Both the position numbers and the translations under genes were made by a program. A DNA stretch of 64,000 bases from Xiphias gladius. Its lineage: Eukaryota > Chordata > Actinopteri > Istiophoriformes > Xiphiidae. The stretch spans positions 16,817,105 to 16,881,104 of the forward strand of contig NC_053404.1 of NCBI RefSeq assembly GCF_016859285.1. Reading direction: 5' to 3'. The notes beneath the pieces were generated by a model. It ran no database searches and was not told the origin of the DNA. It saw only the letters and a list, made by a program, of their open reading frames with translations. Below are positions 22,326 to 63,700 of the stretch, piece after piece; the first letter of the stretch is position 1; every line of letters starts with the position of its first letter.

Positions 22326-24741
22326 GGCATTTGTTCTACATCTATTGTACGGTAGAATTAGTAATAGGAGACACAGTTTATAATGATATAAACGGAAATC
22401 CAAGCACCTCATCTCATTTATAAAGTTGTGACCAGCAAGTGTTTGGTATTTTTACCTTTAAATATCTTAAACGTTTCCTGATGCATTGGTTCCCACACTG
22501 GGGTGTGTACATGACCAGAGGAGAAAAATGTGAGAAATTTACAGGGGACATTTTGCCACAGGTGTAACTAAATACACTATTGATTGCTGCACAGGAGTAA
22601 TTAGTGGAACGGAGCCATCATTCATGTTGTTAGTTCCGCTTTTACTGCCCTGATAAGTCAAGTTATCTGCTGTGAAAAAAGGTTTATGATCCTGATTCAT
22701 TTGGGAAAAATACAGAAACATGAGTGCGCTGATCCTGGCGAGGCTATCAGGATTCGGGTTACCAATATTTATTCGGACAGCAAATCAACAGATGTGTGAA
22801 GTACAAGACTGACAGACTTTTGACAGGAAAAAAACCCCATTGATACTCATTCAATCAGTCTAATCCAAAGTATGAAGAAGCTTATTTTGCTCTTGAGTTA
22901 ACTGTCAATGTGAAACTCGGGCAATTTGGGCAAAAGCTAACTTGCATTTTTCATTTGGACAACAGAAACAAATGAGAATATTCAACTTGGCTCCTCATGT
23001 TACTAGTTGCCCCAAATTTTGTTACTGACTGATAAAAATGCAATCACTTTATGGGTTGGGGAGGATTTTGTTTTTCAACTTCCAAAGTGTGATGTGACAG
23101 AAAAAGTCTGTGACCCATGCCTTAAGCTATCATCAAAATTGGTTTCATTAATCCAAATCCGTTGATGAGTCATTGAATTTCTTTAGCTCTAGTTCTAATT
23201 TGCAATGAATTAATTAATCCCTGTAAATTTCAGCTGATGATTATTTGTGCCATGTACCCATTTGAAACCCCCCTTCAAGATCCCTACATTCCCCTAGTCT
23301 GGTCCCAGAATTGTTTATCTGTCAAATGGCTAATAGATGTCAGGACGTACCCTCTGGCAGGATAGAGGAAGGATGTGTCTCCTCTGCTGACTCACCAATA
23401 CCATCTCCTTGTGTACTACAGGTTATTTGAGGAGATATTTTACTGAGAAAAGCCGAGACACAGAATAAAGCGATTATGTTTTCCTAGAGATTATTAAATC
23501 TAAGTGCAACAAACCACTGTGACATTTTTTTACCATACAAAACCTTAGCACTTCAAGGACTCATGAGATAGCAGAATCTGAAATGTTTGTCTCTGTGTAT
23601 CTGACCTTGTTCGATCTTTGAAAGAAATATGCTTTGAAATTCTAGAGCTGTTTAGCTTTCTTTTGTCGCACAATCCGGTGCGGTGCTTGAACACATCAGA
23701 TAGATCCATCTTATCCCTGTGATCACAGTCTCAGCTTTTATTTGTTTTCCTTCGCCTCAGTGGAATTTGTCAAACAGACTTATTGTTAACTGATTTGTGA
23801 CAACAGTAGTGTGTTTTGCTGGAGAGGAAAAAATGTCAAAGCGCAAACAGTTGAGCAGAGCGTCTCCACATTCCTTTTGTGAATTGCTTGGTCATGCAGA
23901 AGAGAAAGAGGAAAAGAGGTAGATAATAAGCTTTTTTTTTTTTATCATTGCCGCTCAGTTCTTCATGTTTATTTTACTTTCCCCTCTGCAGATAAACAGA
24001 CCCGTTATTTTGTCTGTAAACACATCAAACCTCAAAAATCTATCTTAACCTAATCGCTATTATTTTGAGTCTGTTTACCATTAGTTAGAGATTGTGGAGT
24101 CACATCACTGCCTTCAATTCAGTTTCCTTGCTTGGCTGCTGCTCTGCTCTCGTCTACGGAGTTGCATTTAATTACCATGAAGCGCTTTGGTACTACACCT
24201 TGGAACATGCATAGTTTCAGCTACAGTCCTCTCACATTAAACCCCATTGAGCTGTCTGCAGTTTGTAGTCTCTTTGGAGCATCTAATTATACACCCGGCT
24301 GCATAAGATGTAGCCAGGCATCTTTTCTACTCCCCCTCCATCCACCTTCACTGTTGTCATCCATTTTCCATGGGGGTGTAAGGTTAAATTCTCATGCCTT
24401 TTCTCAGTCTTTACTGGCAGAGGTTGTGTTGTCTACCACACAAACGTAATCACATTACTTTGTTTCCCAGGAAATGGATATTTGACCACAGTATGAGATT
24501 GTAGGCCTTTGTTTGGGTTCTGGGAGCCCAGGGGATATTTTATTCCTGTCCCAGAGTCTCATGAGAGTAAATACAGTTATTACAAGCGCACCAGGTCGAA
24601 TTCTTCACATTTACCACGTTTCTGTGAGAACACGGTCTTACCTTTTGTGCAGCTGGTGCAACCTGAGCAGCCCTTAGTGCCACACCCTAACACTGTTGGA
24701 GCTGGGTTGGCTTGGTCGTTTGGTGATTGCACAAATGACCG

Positions 24742-24850
<109 letters not shown>

Positions 24851-26019
24851 GCTGCTATGTTAGTCATGGTCTAGTTAATATTACCGATTAACTGCAGTAC
24901 TTAAAATAACTTAAGGCTTCATTCATAACATGTTACATTACCTGTTTAATTACTTGCATATACATATAGTTGTTGATAATATTGTGTCTACCTCATGAAT
25001 ATGTTATTTTCACATCCTGTCATACATTTCTTTATTATAAACCACTTTGTCAGAGATCTGCTGTTGAGAACTTTTCCAGTGGAAAAAGTTGTAGATTTGT
25101 ATCTATTTCAAAATGTGCATTGGCCTGCTACTCCAACCATCTTCACCCTCTTCAAGGTATAAAATGTTTAACTGGTGAGTGCTTTTTCTTTTCTGGAGGA
25201 GAGGACAATGGGCAGTCATTATGTAAGCTGCCAGGATTTAGCTGCCTCCTCAATCTCTCTCCACCCCAAAGACAGGTGCTGTCTTAGCCCTAAGCACAGC
25301 CGCTGCTGCCTGAAGCCTGTGACGGAACAAAGAGCGAGATAGAGATGGGCATACATTGACCGAGTGCAGCTGTTATTTGTGTGACACTGGCCATGTTCCA
25401 GTGACTGTATGCACATAACTTAGCACAGTCATGCTGAAGTGCTGGAACCTGCCGAACCCTGAGTGAAGTTGGTGTGGCCACTGGGCTGTGAAGAGCAGAG
25501 CAGCGCAGGGAGGCAGAGGTGGCTGCATGTTGAAAGGCTCAGGACGTGCCTGGGTGACTTCTAAACTGCTGAGCTATTTCAGGCTAAACTACTCAGAGGC
25601 AACAGAGGCACAGCTATCAACATACACCACCGCCAAATCACCATAGAGATCCACAAACAGGGCAGCTGTCAGAGTTAAACAGCTACATTGAGGTCAGTCT
25701 TTGCATTAGCAGATTACACAGGAGACTTGAATGGGTGGGAGCACTGGGCATTGTGCTGGTGAGTTTGAAATTAGGCTACACAGTTTTCACCCCTTATGGT
25801 CCCCTATTCACATGACATTTTGTTGTCTTTAAAGTAAATAGTTTGTCCAGAGTTGCAGCACTTGAGTGTGGTTTTCTTTATGTCTAGGAATATGGCCTAG
25901 TTTTAGACTTGAAGGGAGAGAAGAATAACAGGAAGCTGGAGGGAGGATTTCAGAGTTGTGTTAACACTTTAGATAAAAGTTAGAAAAAGTAAAGGCGGGA
26001 TGTTGTTAGAACCTCACCA

Positions 26020-26565
26020 ATATTGTTTTTTGTGGGGCCGAAGCTAACTCTGATTTTATGGAGTAAAAAATTCCGATATCGCTATATTGGCCGATATTAT
26101 TTTTATATATTAATTTATATTTTTTTTTTTGTGTGTGTGTGTGCATATGTATGTATGTATTCTGAATGTTAGAGTTATATTGAAAAGGGAAAATGATGGG
26201 ATCGTTGTTTTATTAACTTTCCAGTAATGTATTTCACAACCTAGTTAGCGACTTACCGTGAAGACACCGCTTGTCTCCGCACCAGTGTCTGATCAGCTGC
26301 GATGCATACTCGGCTACATGTCCTGTAGATAGTGCTGAGAATATTGTAAACAATGGAGCAGGAGCGCGCTCTAATCGGCAAACTGTGATGACATCATTTC
26401 TAAATCACCACAAGCATCTTTTTCTGCATTATGTTCTGTAAAAAAAAAAAAAGAAAAAAAAAGTTTTCAAATTGGTGCATATCGGACAACGTACACGGCA
26501 ACACCGATATATCTGTGATACACCAGTGTTGGCTGATTTTATCATATCGGTCGGGCTCTCGATGT
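26020..26565 (-). repeat. dispersed repeat family E with inverted CCGATAT-rich ends
   Basis: The left end contains ttccgatatcgctatattgg and ccgatatt; the right end contains aacaccgatatatctg, cagtgttggctg and atcatatcggtcgggctc. The ends are partly inverted copies built on ccgatat. The interior has poly-T, gt and poly-A runs and no frame. Similar sequences starting gagcccgaccgatat are frequent in percomorph genomes (from memory), which suggests a non-autonomous DNA transposon. Confidence 0.55.
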
Positions 26566-28309
26566 TAAATGTTATTTTTGTCTTTTTATTTCTTTCAGCA
26601 GAGAAACATATTTTGTAATGTACACAAGATGGTTTAGATGAAATACAGATTGCTTTATTTCACCACGTATAGCCAAAAAAATTGAGCCAAAACCTTCAAA
26701 CTGGTTCAACAACCTAATTTAAAATATCACAAAGCAGCAAGGATGAAGATAGTGTCTCTATACAGTGCAGTTCAAAGCACATCGTCTGTTGGTCGTGGTC
26801 TGTTAATAAAAAGTTGCCAATCGTCCTTGCACGTATGAAGTCACACCTCTCTATATAGTTGACCAGAGAAGATAATGCTATTATCAGCACACTGTTGGGA
26901 TTGAGGAAAGCCCCAGACTTTGAAGTGAACTTCAGTTTTAGCTGCTTGTGGCTTTGACTGTGTTTCTTTTCCCCGCAAGACATGCATGTGACTCCACAGT
27001 GAGCCCACATCCCTGGGGACAAACAATTATATCTCACAGATGCACACACACTCAGGCTCCTCCATGAGTTTGGTATTTCTTCAGCCCTAAGGCGCATGTA
27101 AGCTGATGTGGAATGCAGCGCTCGATTATTTGGCGAATGGGTAAGCAACTTGTTTAGATCACAGGACTGTTCTTTGTTCGCTGCAAAACACAATTAATCT
27201 GGCGGCCTTTATGACTTTAGGTGGGATTAATTGGGTAATAGTGTTGATTCCTCCATGACATGACAAGTTTTTTTTCCATTGCCAAAATACACTAAGAACC
27301 TGTGGCAGGCCAGTGTGTGTTTTTATCCTAAATTAACACCAAAGCTGATATTTTACCAGAACGAGCATCTAATCCAGGTGAACTGCAACAAAAATCTTTA
27401 AACCTGATGGACATTATTCTGAAATAGTTAGGGATGCAGTGTGGGCATTTCAACAGCCACAATTATATCAAAAGTCATCACCAGTTAATAATTAAAGGCA
27501 TATTAGGGAACATTTTATTGCTCTCCTGCTCATTTCATGAACAGAGCAGGCATATTCAGAAATGAATAAACATCCTGTACAGATTTATAAACATGCAGAT
27601 CCAAAGTTGATGTGAGATTGAGATTTATGCAACCCCAATAACAACTGGCATTGCTTAGTTAAGAATATTGAACTTATTTACCATATTAAAGATGTTCAGA
27701 GGCTTCCCAGCAAAGTTGCAATGCCCTGACGTAAAGCTGCCCAATGTTCTACAGAAAGCAGGTGCATAAGGGCTCACTCCCTGGCCGGCGGTCTGTATTA
27801 TTTGAAAAGAGAGATGTCATTCATATGCTTGTATGTGGTGTTAAACCTGCCTTTTTAGGCACTCCCTTCCATGTTGTCCTTGACTTTTAATGTATAACTC
27901 CTTTTCATTACCAGGTGGTTACCTATCATCTGTGTAGCAACAGGAATTTATGTCACTGTTGTCTGTAAGAGACCTTCCCAGAATAGATACAGAATTTCCT
28001 TATGGGAAACACTGTGTGTAATTCTCATGTGAGGACCATACAACATTTTTTTGTATGTTTTAGCCTATTATTACTGCCAGCCAATTTCCAAAGCACGTTT
28101 TTTTTTTTTTTTTAAATTCAAAATAATTAAATAAATAAATATTTGCATGCATATTTAGCCATGTCAGCAGCTTTGCTCTAGGGATGTCAATGCCAGTCTG
28201 TTGGTCGTTAGACCGGTCAGTCAATTACTTGGGTCAAGACTGCGATATCTTAACATCTTACTAGATATAGTTTGGGACAAAAGGTGGTACAGAAATTCAT
28301 GGACCGCAG

Positions 28310-28490
28310 ATGATGAATCCTGATCATCCCCAAAAGGCTCAGATTTGTGGTTTTTAATGAAATGTCTCAGCACCTATTTGATGGATTGCCCTGAATTTTT
28401 GTATAGACATTCGTGTTCCCCTCAGGATGGATTTTAATAAAATTTTTTCCCTCTAGCGCCATCATCAGGTCAGGTTATTCAAATAAAGTG
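28310..28490 (+). repeat. dispersed repeat family B, 5' part
   Basis: The motif order atttgatggattgccctgaa, tagacattcgtgttcc, aggatggattttaataa and ctagcgccatcatcaggtc parallels the copy at 33490-33870 (ggatagattgccatgaaatt, cagacattcatgtttc, aggataatttgtaatc, tagcaccaccattatgtc). The 3' half is missing. Confidence 0.6.
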
Positions 28491-28698
28491 AGGAAAATCG
28501 CTGGTTACAGCCAGTAGAAAGTGTCAACCAGTGCTGAGGATTGGCATGTAGACACTGATTTCTTTAAGGGCGTGAAAAAACCAAAAAGGTCGGGAACCAC
28601 TGGTCTAAGACATGCAACATGTAAAGCCACTGTTACGGTTCGTTAGAGACAAATATTGATCATTGGGGTTGAAGTTCCACCTTAAGCTTGAGGTCCTT

Positions 28699-28702
<4 letters not shown>

Positions 28703-28738
<36 letters not shown>

Positions 28739-28810
28739 GTGTGTGTGTGCTTGTGTGTGTGTGTGCTTGTGTGTGTGCGCGCTTGTGTGTGTGCGCGCTT
28801 GTGTGTGTGT
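28703..28810 (+). repeat. interrupted (TG)n microsatellite
   Basis: Tg dinucleotides broken by regularly spaced gctt and gcgcgctt units, giving a higher-order repeat of about 18 bp (gcttgtgtgtgtgcgc). It looks like secondary tandem duplication within a TG tract. Confidence 0.9.
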
Positions 28811-29071
28811 GAGACAGCAGCAGCCTCTGACTCAGTGCTGAATGGGTCCTGGAGTCACATGGCTACTTGTCAGCAGGCTGGAGGAGGAAACATAATCCTG
28901 AGGAGGAAGGCTGCTCTTATCAATTGGTGCATGTTGGTCTGAGAGAGCACTCAGCTCGAGTAGAGGGTGGACGGCACACGATCGCATACTCAGCATCTCT
29001 AACTTGTGTTTCTTTTGTCTCCCTATCTCTTTTTTCTCCATCTATTTGTTTTTGTCCTGCACTCTGACCAG

Positions 29072-29136
29072 CCCCGGATCGCACTTCACAGCAGAGTTCA
29101 GAATTGCACTACAATGTCTGCGGTGGCTTCTCTGCA
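29072..29136 (+). other. possible small 5' exon of slc4a2
   Basis: A strong pyrimidine tract and acceptor (tgtcctgcactctgaccag) precede 65 nt that end in a good donor, ctctgca/gtaagc. The segment has an ATG followed by MSAVASL, but joining it to the exon at 34422 closes the frame after 15 codons. It would therefore act as 5' UTR with a short upstream ORF rather than an alternative N-terminus. No other evidence supports its use. Confidence 0.2.
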
Positions 29137-32100
29137 GTAAGCACACAAAGGTATTGTATGATCATGGACCTTTTTTTTTTGCCTTTCTTGACCAGTTGTA
29201 ATGTTTTCACATTGTCCTATTTGTCACTTTGTATTCTTTGTTGTTTTTCTATTTAATTTATTGTCTGTTTAATTCATTGTTTATGTGGGTCAGTCCTTAC
29301 TTGGGTGATCAGAGCTTTTGTTTGTCAGGTCAGGTCTAATCAAACTCAACAAGATTCTTCCTGTTAGTGTCAAAATCTCTTAATATCCAGTTGACTCGAA
29401 GAAGGAGTAGAGCTGAGTCAGGCTTGGACTGCGATGATCTGTGGCCATGGACAGCTGTAAACAAATCCTGCTCAGGTCTATAGGTTCCACAGCGGAAAAA
29501 CTCTTCAAACACTCGACTTGGGTTTTAGTAGGACAAACATGCTTTCCCCGCTGTTATAAATCCTAAATTAGAGCCTTTAAAGGCCATGTTTTGGGAAGCA
29601 TTTCTGAGTCGACCATTTATAACTGCCTCAAATCACGTACCTTACTTTCTTTATTTCCAGCTCTTGCATGTGTCTTCGACAGGCGATAATAGTGTTAGTT
29701 CTGATGAAGTGACGGCAGTGTTCAGAATGTTACAGTGTGTTATTGCGTTAGATAAAAAGGCCACAAATTATCTCCACGACACTTTGGAGTATCACAACTA
29801 CACAATCTGTTTTGTCTCTTTTTTAAAATGCAATGTCTGCTAAACGGAAGCAAATGAATCCCTCACTGTCTTATTTTTAAACCTAGTTCTCTAATGAATC
29901 CCCAAACTGCTCCTTTCCTCTCTGTCATTGTCCTGCTTTTGTAAGTACAGGCCCGTCTCTTAGTTGAGGTTTGGACATTGTGATCAAGCTTCTATTTCTG
30001 GACAGGCATTTTTATTTTCAGTTAGTGTATTTTATTGAACTGTTCTTTAATTATGACTTTTTGATAGAGTTTGTGGATGAGCGTGAAGTCTGTGGTCGAC
30101 ACTCACGTGCAAAGCTGCCGATTGAAGCCGAGCCAGGCCGGGGTGTCCCAGCAGATCACTGGTTTTAGACGCATGTGGGCTTGTGTCGAGATTTCGAGTC
30201 TAGCTCATAACCTCTGTGCAGCCGTCTGACTGTCTCACTCCTTTCCCTTAATGTCATTATGAAAGGAATTTTTAACCTTTTGTCTATCTTTAACCCAGAG
30301 GGTCACATGAGATTACAGTAAAAGAAAATAAGAACAAAATTGACATTTCTGACATACAGGTCTTGCTTTAAACTCTGGCAGATTCTTGTCATACTTTGCC
30401 ATTTTTAAGATGTTCGGTGGGGATTTTGTGCTAACTCGTCCCTTCTCAAGGCCCCTAATGCAGAACTTTCCTCAATCTGTGGAAAAAAGACACTATGATT
30501 AAAAAAAGATGAAGTTTGATGTTTTTTCTCTAATTCTGTCCTCCTTTTCCCTTTTAAGTGTCTATAATGGGCCTTACATTCTTGGTAAAAGGAGGAAATT
30601 GCTCTTCTTAGAAAGTAGCCTGGGCATTTTTATCAGTACTGCAAATTTACAACATACCACAGAGTCTTTCTCAGGCTTATTTTCCTTTGTTGGATAGATG
30701 AGTCATCAAGTGCATAATACAGATCTCAATAATGACAAAAAATGCCAAACCCGTGCTCTGAGCCATCGCCTACCTCTAAAGATATGATGCAAGTGTCAAC
30801 ATTATGATGATATTCAAATTAATTTCAAACTAGATACTATGATGAGCCTGTAGATAGCAGCAAGGGGAAATGTTACTTCCTCAGAATCATGGGAATGTCA
30901 CTTTAAAAGCTATAAAAAGCAGGTTACACCCTGTCAGCCCTCAAGTCAGTCAAATAGGAAATGTGTTGAATTTTGATTTATGATGATGTTTATGAGATGT
31001 TTTTGTTAGGCTCCTTATTTCAAATTTTAAGAGAGTTACTATTTTTTCTTGCCTATATAATGAGATATGTGACTGGTACAATTGTAGGTAATTTGCTTGA
31101 TACATTTGTAATTTAGACCAGAATGGCGCTATAGTTGGTATTTACTTGCTGTAAATGACAGTTTCTTATTTTCTTTCATAAGTTTATAGCTCCTCTTGAC
31201 AGGCATTAGTCCGTAGCTACCTTCTTCCTGTTATCACACTTACTTCCTCCCAGTTTTCCCCAAGCCTTGTGTGCACACATTTGAGGCTGTGACTAAATCT
31301 AGTATGGAAAAGCTCTGAAGTAATGGGAAATAAGTTCCACACTCCTCAGTCTTCTTTTAGGAACAGTTTGCGAGGTACTGGACTTCTGGATGGCTCTGGG
31401 AAGATGTGATAAACTTCTTCCAGGAGAAATACAGAGCATGTTGTCCTTACTTCCTCTTGCACTGTCAGCAATCATCCATGTCATTTTGGGCATTTCAGTT
31501 ATTACACAAGGAGCAACGAGTTCCTTTTTATTCACTCCTCTGACAGACTGATTGTACCTGACTGCAGACAAAACATTTACATCACTTTGGGGGGCATGGT
31601 TTTAAATCTACTTGCCTATTAAGGCAATTGCAGTTGGTATTATTATTTTCTTCTTCTGATCATTATCGTTATACTAACGGTATTATTACAGACATGCCCT
31701 GAGGTGGATAAGCTGGTTCCCATGGTTTTCACCCAGGATCCCAGGGTTCTGTAACTTTATCCCTGTGTAGCCAGCCCTGCCTCTTCCACTGTGGTGGGGT
31801 CTAGGTTTACTGAGAAAGTAATCTTCGAGCACACCAAACTAGCACTAGTCAGCTTCTTTATCAAACTTAGTACACGGACTGCAATGTCCCAAAGTAGTTA
31901 AAGTTGTTATGTAGCAGTAAAACAGCTGACGTTTGGTGCAGTGACAAGCGGTTTAGCAGAGCAAACGAAGAGTGTTGCCAAAACGGTGTATAGTCTGCTC
32001 TCAGTTTCAGGTCTCTTTGGTAGGTAACGTCTATGTTAAAACCATGTCCGAACACAAGTTCATTCTGTCCAGCTCCTACATACTCCGACATCACTTGTCA

Positions 32101-32514
32101 TTGATTGTACTTGAATGAATCGCACTTAGAAATAACACACCTAGAAATCCCTCGCTGTCAACAAGGTCATTGATACGATTGTGCTCAGGCATCAGGGAGG
32201 CTTATCGTTTCTTTGATAGCTGCTGTCACAGGGCCAGAGAGCCTTTGGCAGGACATGATTTGTAACTGGGACTCTGAAAAGTGAACCAAAAGAGGGCCCT
32301 CGTCTCCTTTTAGACTGAAGGAAAACTGTTCTTCTGTTAATACTGTTGCGTACGTTTAGGTATCAGAACAACTCCATAACATTGGGTTTTTCGTTGTTTG
32401 TTTCAATTAGTTTAAACATATCATGTTTAGCAATACATTCTCTGTCATTTGGATTATGCCACTTTATATGCTTTTACTAATTGATGCAATTATCGATTGA
32501 TCTTTGCAGCCTAA

Positions 32515-32735
32515 CAATCAAGTTCAATTATATCAACAGTTAGTTTTATTATCAATTAATTAGACAAATATTAGGAAATAGTAAAAATGTGTCTTCAGAT
32601 GTCTTGTTTTGTCCAACCAGTAGTCCAAAACCAAAAAAACTAGCATCTGAGAGGTCAGAATCACTCAATTTTTGGTACTTTTTATTAAAAAATGAATAAA
32701 TAATTGATTGATAATGAAAATAATACATCTCCCAG
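32515..32735 (+). repeat. dispersed repeat family A copy
   Basis: Ordered motifs: cagttagttttattatcaat, taattagacaaatatta, gaaatagtaaaaatgtg, cttcagatgtcttgttttgt, cagtagtccaaaaccaa and a final aataattgattgataatg. This matches the order in the copies at 45233 and 60700. Confidence 0.65.
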
Positions 32736-33489
32736 ACAGCATATTACTTCTGTATGTTATTGTCCTCTTGTAGTACATCTTCATTAATATTTCATACTGT
32801 CTCTGGTTTAATTTTGTGAGCTTTCTGTGGTCGCCTGAGTGATGATTACCTTTGAATTCCTGTAGTTATATGTCGTATAATGAGACTCGGGAATGACGAA
32901 GGTGGACGTTAGCTGAGGCACGCGCCACTGCTTATCAAAGGGTCCTCTGCACAGTAGCACTGTGTTATCTGGCTCTTATCGGACTTTAATGGTTAATGAC
33001 CTTGACTGGCGATGAAGAAGTGCTTCAAATCATGAATCATGCAAATGAAAAAAGATGAGGTGTCATAGTTTATAAAAGCCTGTTGGTATGTAGCTCTTCT
33101 GCCGTTTTTCGCATTACGTCTCAAGTTTTTTATGCCTCCAGTTTTTCCACCGCATCACAAATATGACATTCAGTTTAAGCTATTAGTGCTACTAAAGTTG
33201 GGTCCGGGGGACTTAAAGATACATGAGGAGCTTCCAGGAAATCCAGGAAATCCTGAAACTGTTGATTACTCCCCAGATAGACTACATGTCACAGTACAGA
33301 AAGTGTTAGGACAGTGAAGTAGGTGCTTAGTGTTTTTGTATTTTGTTGGCTCTGCACTTCCATACGCTGACTTTGAAATGCAAAAAAATGACACAGATAA
33401 AGTGCGGACTCTCGCTTTATTTTAAAAAATATCTACATTCACGCCCAGTAAACTGAGTAGGAAACATAGCCCTTTTAAACCATGCCAGA

Positions 33490-33870
33490 AGTGTACCTCT
33501 AGGGACAGTAATGTTTGCCTGTCGATCCGCCACTTTGGTCCAGACTGACATATCTCAATAACAACTGGATAGATTGCCATGAAATTTGTACAGACATTCA
33601 TGTTTCTTAGAGGATAATTTGTAATCACTTTGGTGAACCAATGACTTTTCCTGTAGCACCACCATTATGTCAAAATGTTTATTTGCACAGTATTTTGGTT
33701 TATGACAAATTTACCTGCAAAACTAATGACATTCCCATCAACCTCAGCTGTACTTTGTGTTTAATCCTAATTAGCAAAGGTTAGCGTTTAACTCAAAGCA
33801 ATGCCGTGTCACAGTGCAGCCTCATAGAGCCACTAGCGTGGCTTAAAACTCTTAGTCTTGTTCTAATTAT
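33490..33870 (+). repeat. dispersed repeat family B, longest copy
   Basis: This is the fullest of four copies: ccactttggtccagactgac, ggatagattgccatgaaatt, gtacagacattcatgtttc, tagcaccaccattatgtc, gacaaatttacctgcaaaac, taatgacattcccatcaacc, and gcagcctcatagagccacta with a terminal ctcttagtcttgttc. The other copies (12245, 28310, 40330) each match a different part of it. Confidence 0.65.
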
Positions 33871-34533
33871 AGGACACAAAGTAATTGGGCACCAAAAAAT
33901 AATCTTAAATTAAGTCTTCGTATTTAATATTTTGTTTCAAATCCTTTGCATTCAGGGTCAGTCTGATGTCTTGGTATATTTCCAGGTCATTCTTTGCCAG
34001 ACCTGCATCCCAGCCATCTTCACTTCATGTTTTTTTTTTTTTTTGAGGTTTTTGCTTTCAGTCTAACCTTTGAAGGATCAGTTGAACTGTGGTCATGTGA
34101 CTGACTAGGGCAGTCAAAAACAGTCCTCTGTCTGGCTTAAAAACTCATTCATTGCCCTATCTGTATGTTTATGATTATAGTCCTGTTGCAGTGTCCTAAA
34201 ATTGAAGGATATGAAGCAGAAGCAGAAAATCAGTACTTAAACCTCATAGAGATTATTTGATTCGAATGCAAAATGCTGGAATATATCACTATCCTTATAC
34301 TTTCTGGCTGTACTTCATATTCAAAGATGACTTGCTCACAGCTATTTCACTCTTGTTTGCCTCAAGTAAATAAATTTCCCGCTGCATGTGAACTAATACC
34401 TGGATCTGTATCTGTCTCCAGGTTATGCTGCCCAAAAGCTGTCTGAGTCCCAGTGAGAAAGAGAAGGGCTAAAGCCGCACTGATCCAAACCAGCTTTCCA
34501 GATCCTCTCCAGCAGCGACTCCACTGCGGAGCC

Positions 34534-62537
<28,004 letters not shown>

Positions 62538-63700
62538 CCCACGACGGGTCCTCATATCACCACTTAACTCGTAACTCCTGACTCGTAGTGGGCGCCAAAA
62601 TCTGTCAATCACAACCACTGACATCTGGGATGTAGCGATGGAGTCCCTCCAACTTGAAACACTCACAGAGAAGTTTGATGCCACATCACTCCGCACCACT
62701 GGCCCCTCTTCATCATCAAGACATGAACATACAGTACGTCGGAGGTGTGGTTGGTTGTTACTTGGGTCAACCTTTTCACTATTTAAGTAGCTTTTCATCA
62801 GATTGTTGGAGGCTTTTCGGGAGGTTAACAGCACTTTGTGGCACAAACAAAGAAATCCTACTGAGGAGCTCAAACTGTCGTTAGTGTGTGTTCACTCATG
62901 ATATACTTTTTTAAAACATATATTTCAGGGGACGAGAGATTCCAAATCAAATGATATGATCTCAAGCTCAAAATTAAATGTGATAACAGTAGATAGATAT
63001 GCAAGACTGATTCATTTTTAGCCCTGAAAGGTTGCTCTGATTCACATTGAATATGTGGAGGATATATGGGATACATTCCTTTATATTATCATGCTATAGT
63101 TTTTGCTATTCTACTTTTTTTTAAATTCGCTTTTTTCATGTTTTAAGCTCACCAAACGCCTTATGAAGGAAATGAGAAGATATACTGAGGTATTTTTTTT
63201 CCTCATTCTGTCTTATTTTAGACAGCTGATCACTTTACCCGCCTCCTGAAGCTTGTAGCACTTTTTTTTAGACACCAAATCAGAACAATGACTGAATTTT
63301 ATGTAATCATTTTATCTCCTTAGCATCCTCTTAAATCCCTTAAATATCAGTAATGCTTTAGTTTGCTTCTTAAATGACTATATCTGATTGATTTTTAGCC
63401 TGTCCTTCTTTAACCATTAATTTTCTTGGTACTCAAATGCAGCAGTTTAGGCAATAGTTGGGCTTTTATGTCAACTTCTGTTCCTGTAGTGAAGTAAGGT
63501 CGCCAGCAGAGGGCGATATTGCAGGACTGTGATGATTATGATGTACCAAAAAAAACACAAAAAAAACACAAAAAAAACAGTATGAAAATACAGTCTCTCA
63601 TTACACTAACCCCGTTCGAATCATGTTTCTCATCATGTTTCTCATCATGACACAGTTTTGTTGTAGAATGATAACACAGTGGCATAATAAATAATCTCTA
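62538..63700 (+). other. slc4a2: slc4a2 3' UTR
   Basis: After the stop codon (62535-62537) there is no further coding exon. The AATAAA at 63686-63691 is the first good signal with downstream T/GT-rich sequence (tgtactgaggcctcac, ttggtgtggttgg), giving a UTR of about 1.15 kb. Tandem aaaaaacac units at about 63548-63580 and a doubled catgtttctcatcat at about 63622-63650 are short local repeats within it. Confidence 0.5.
63686..63691 (+). terminator. slc4a2: slc4a2 polyadenylation signal
   Basis: Canonical AATAAA about 1.15 kb after the stop codon, within ataataaataatct. Alternative signals further on cannot be excluded because the window ends 300 bp later. Confidence 0.5.

Noticed and set aside
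26714..27193. 159-codon minus-strand open frame
   Set aside because: No recognisable motif, no repeat relation, no splice sites around it, and AT-rich codon use; a chance open frame is more likely. Conservation would be needed to reopen it.
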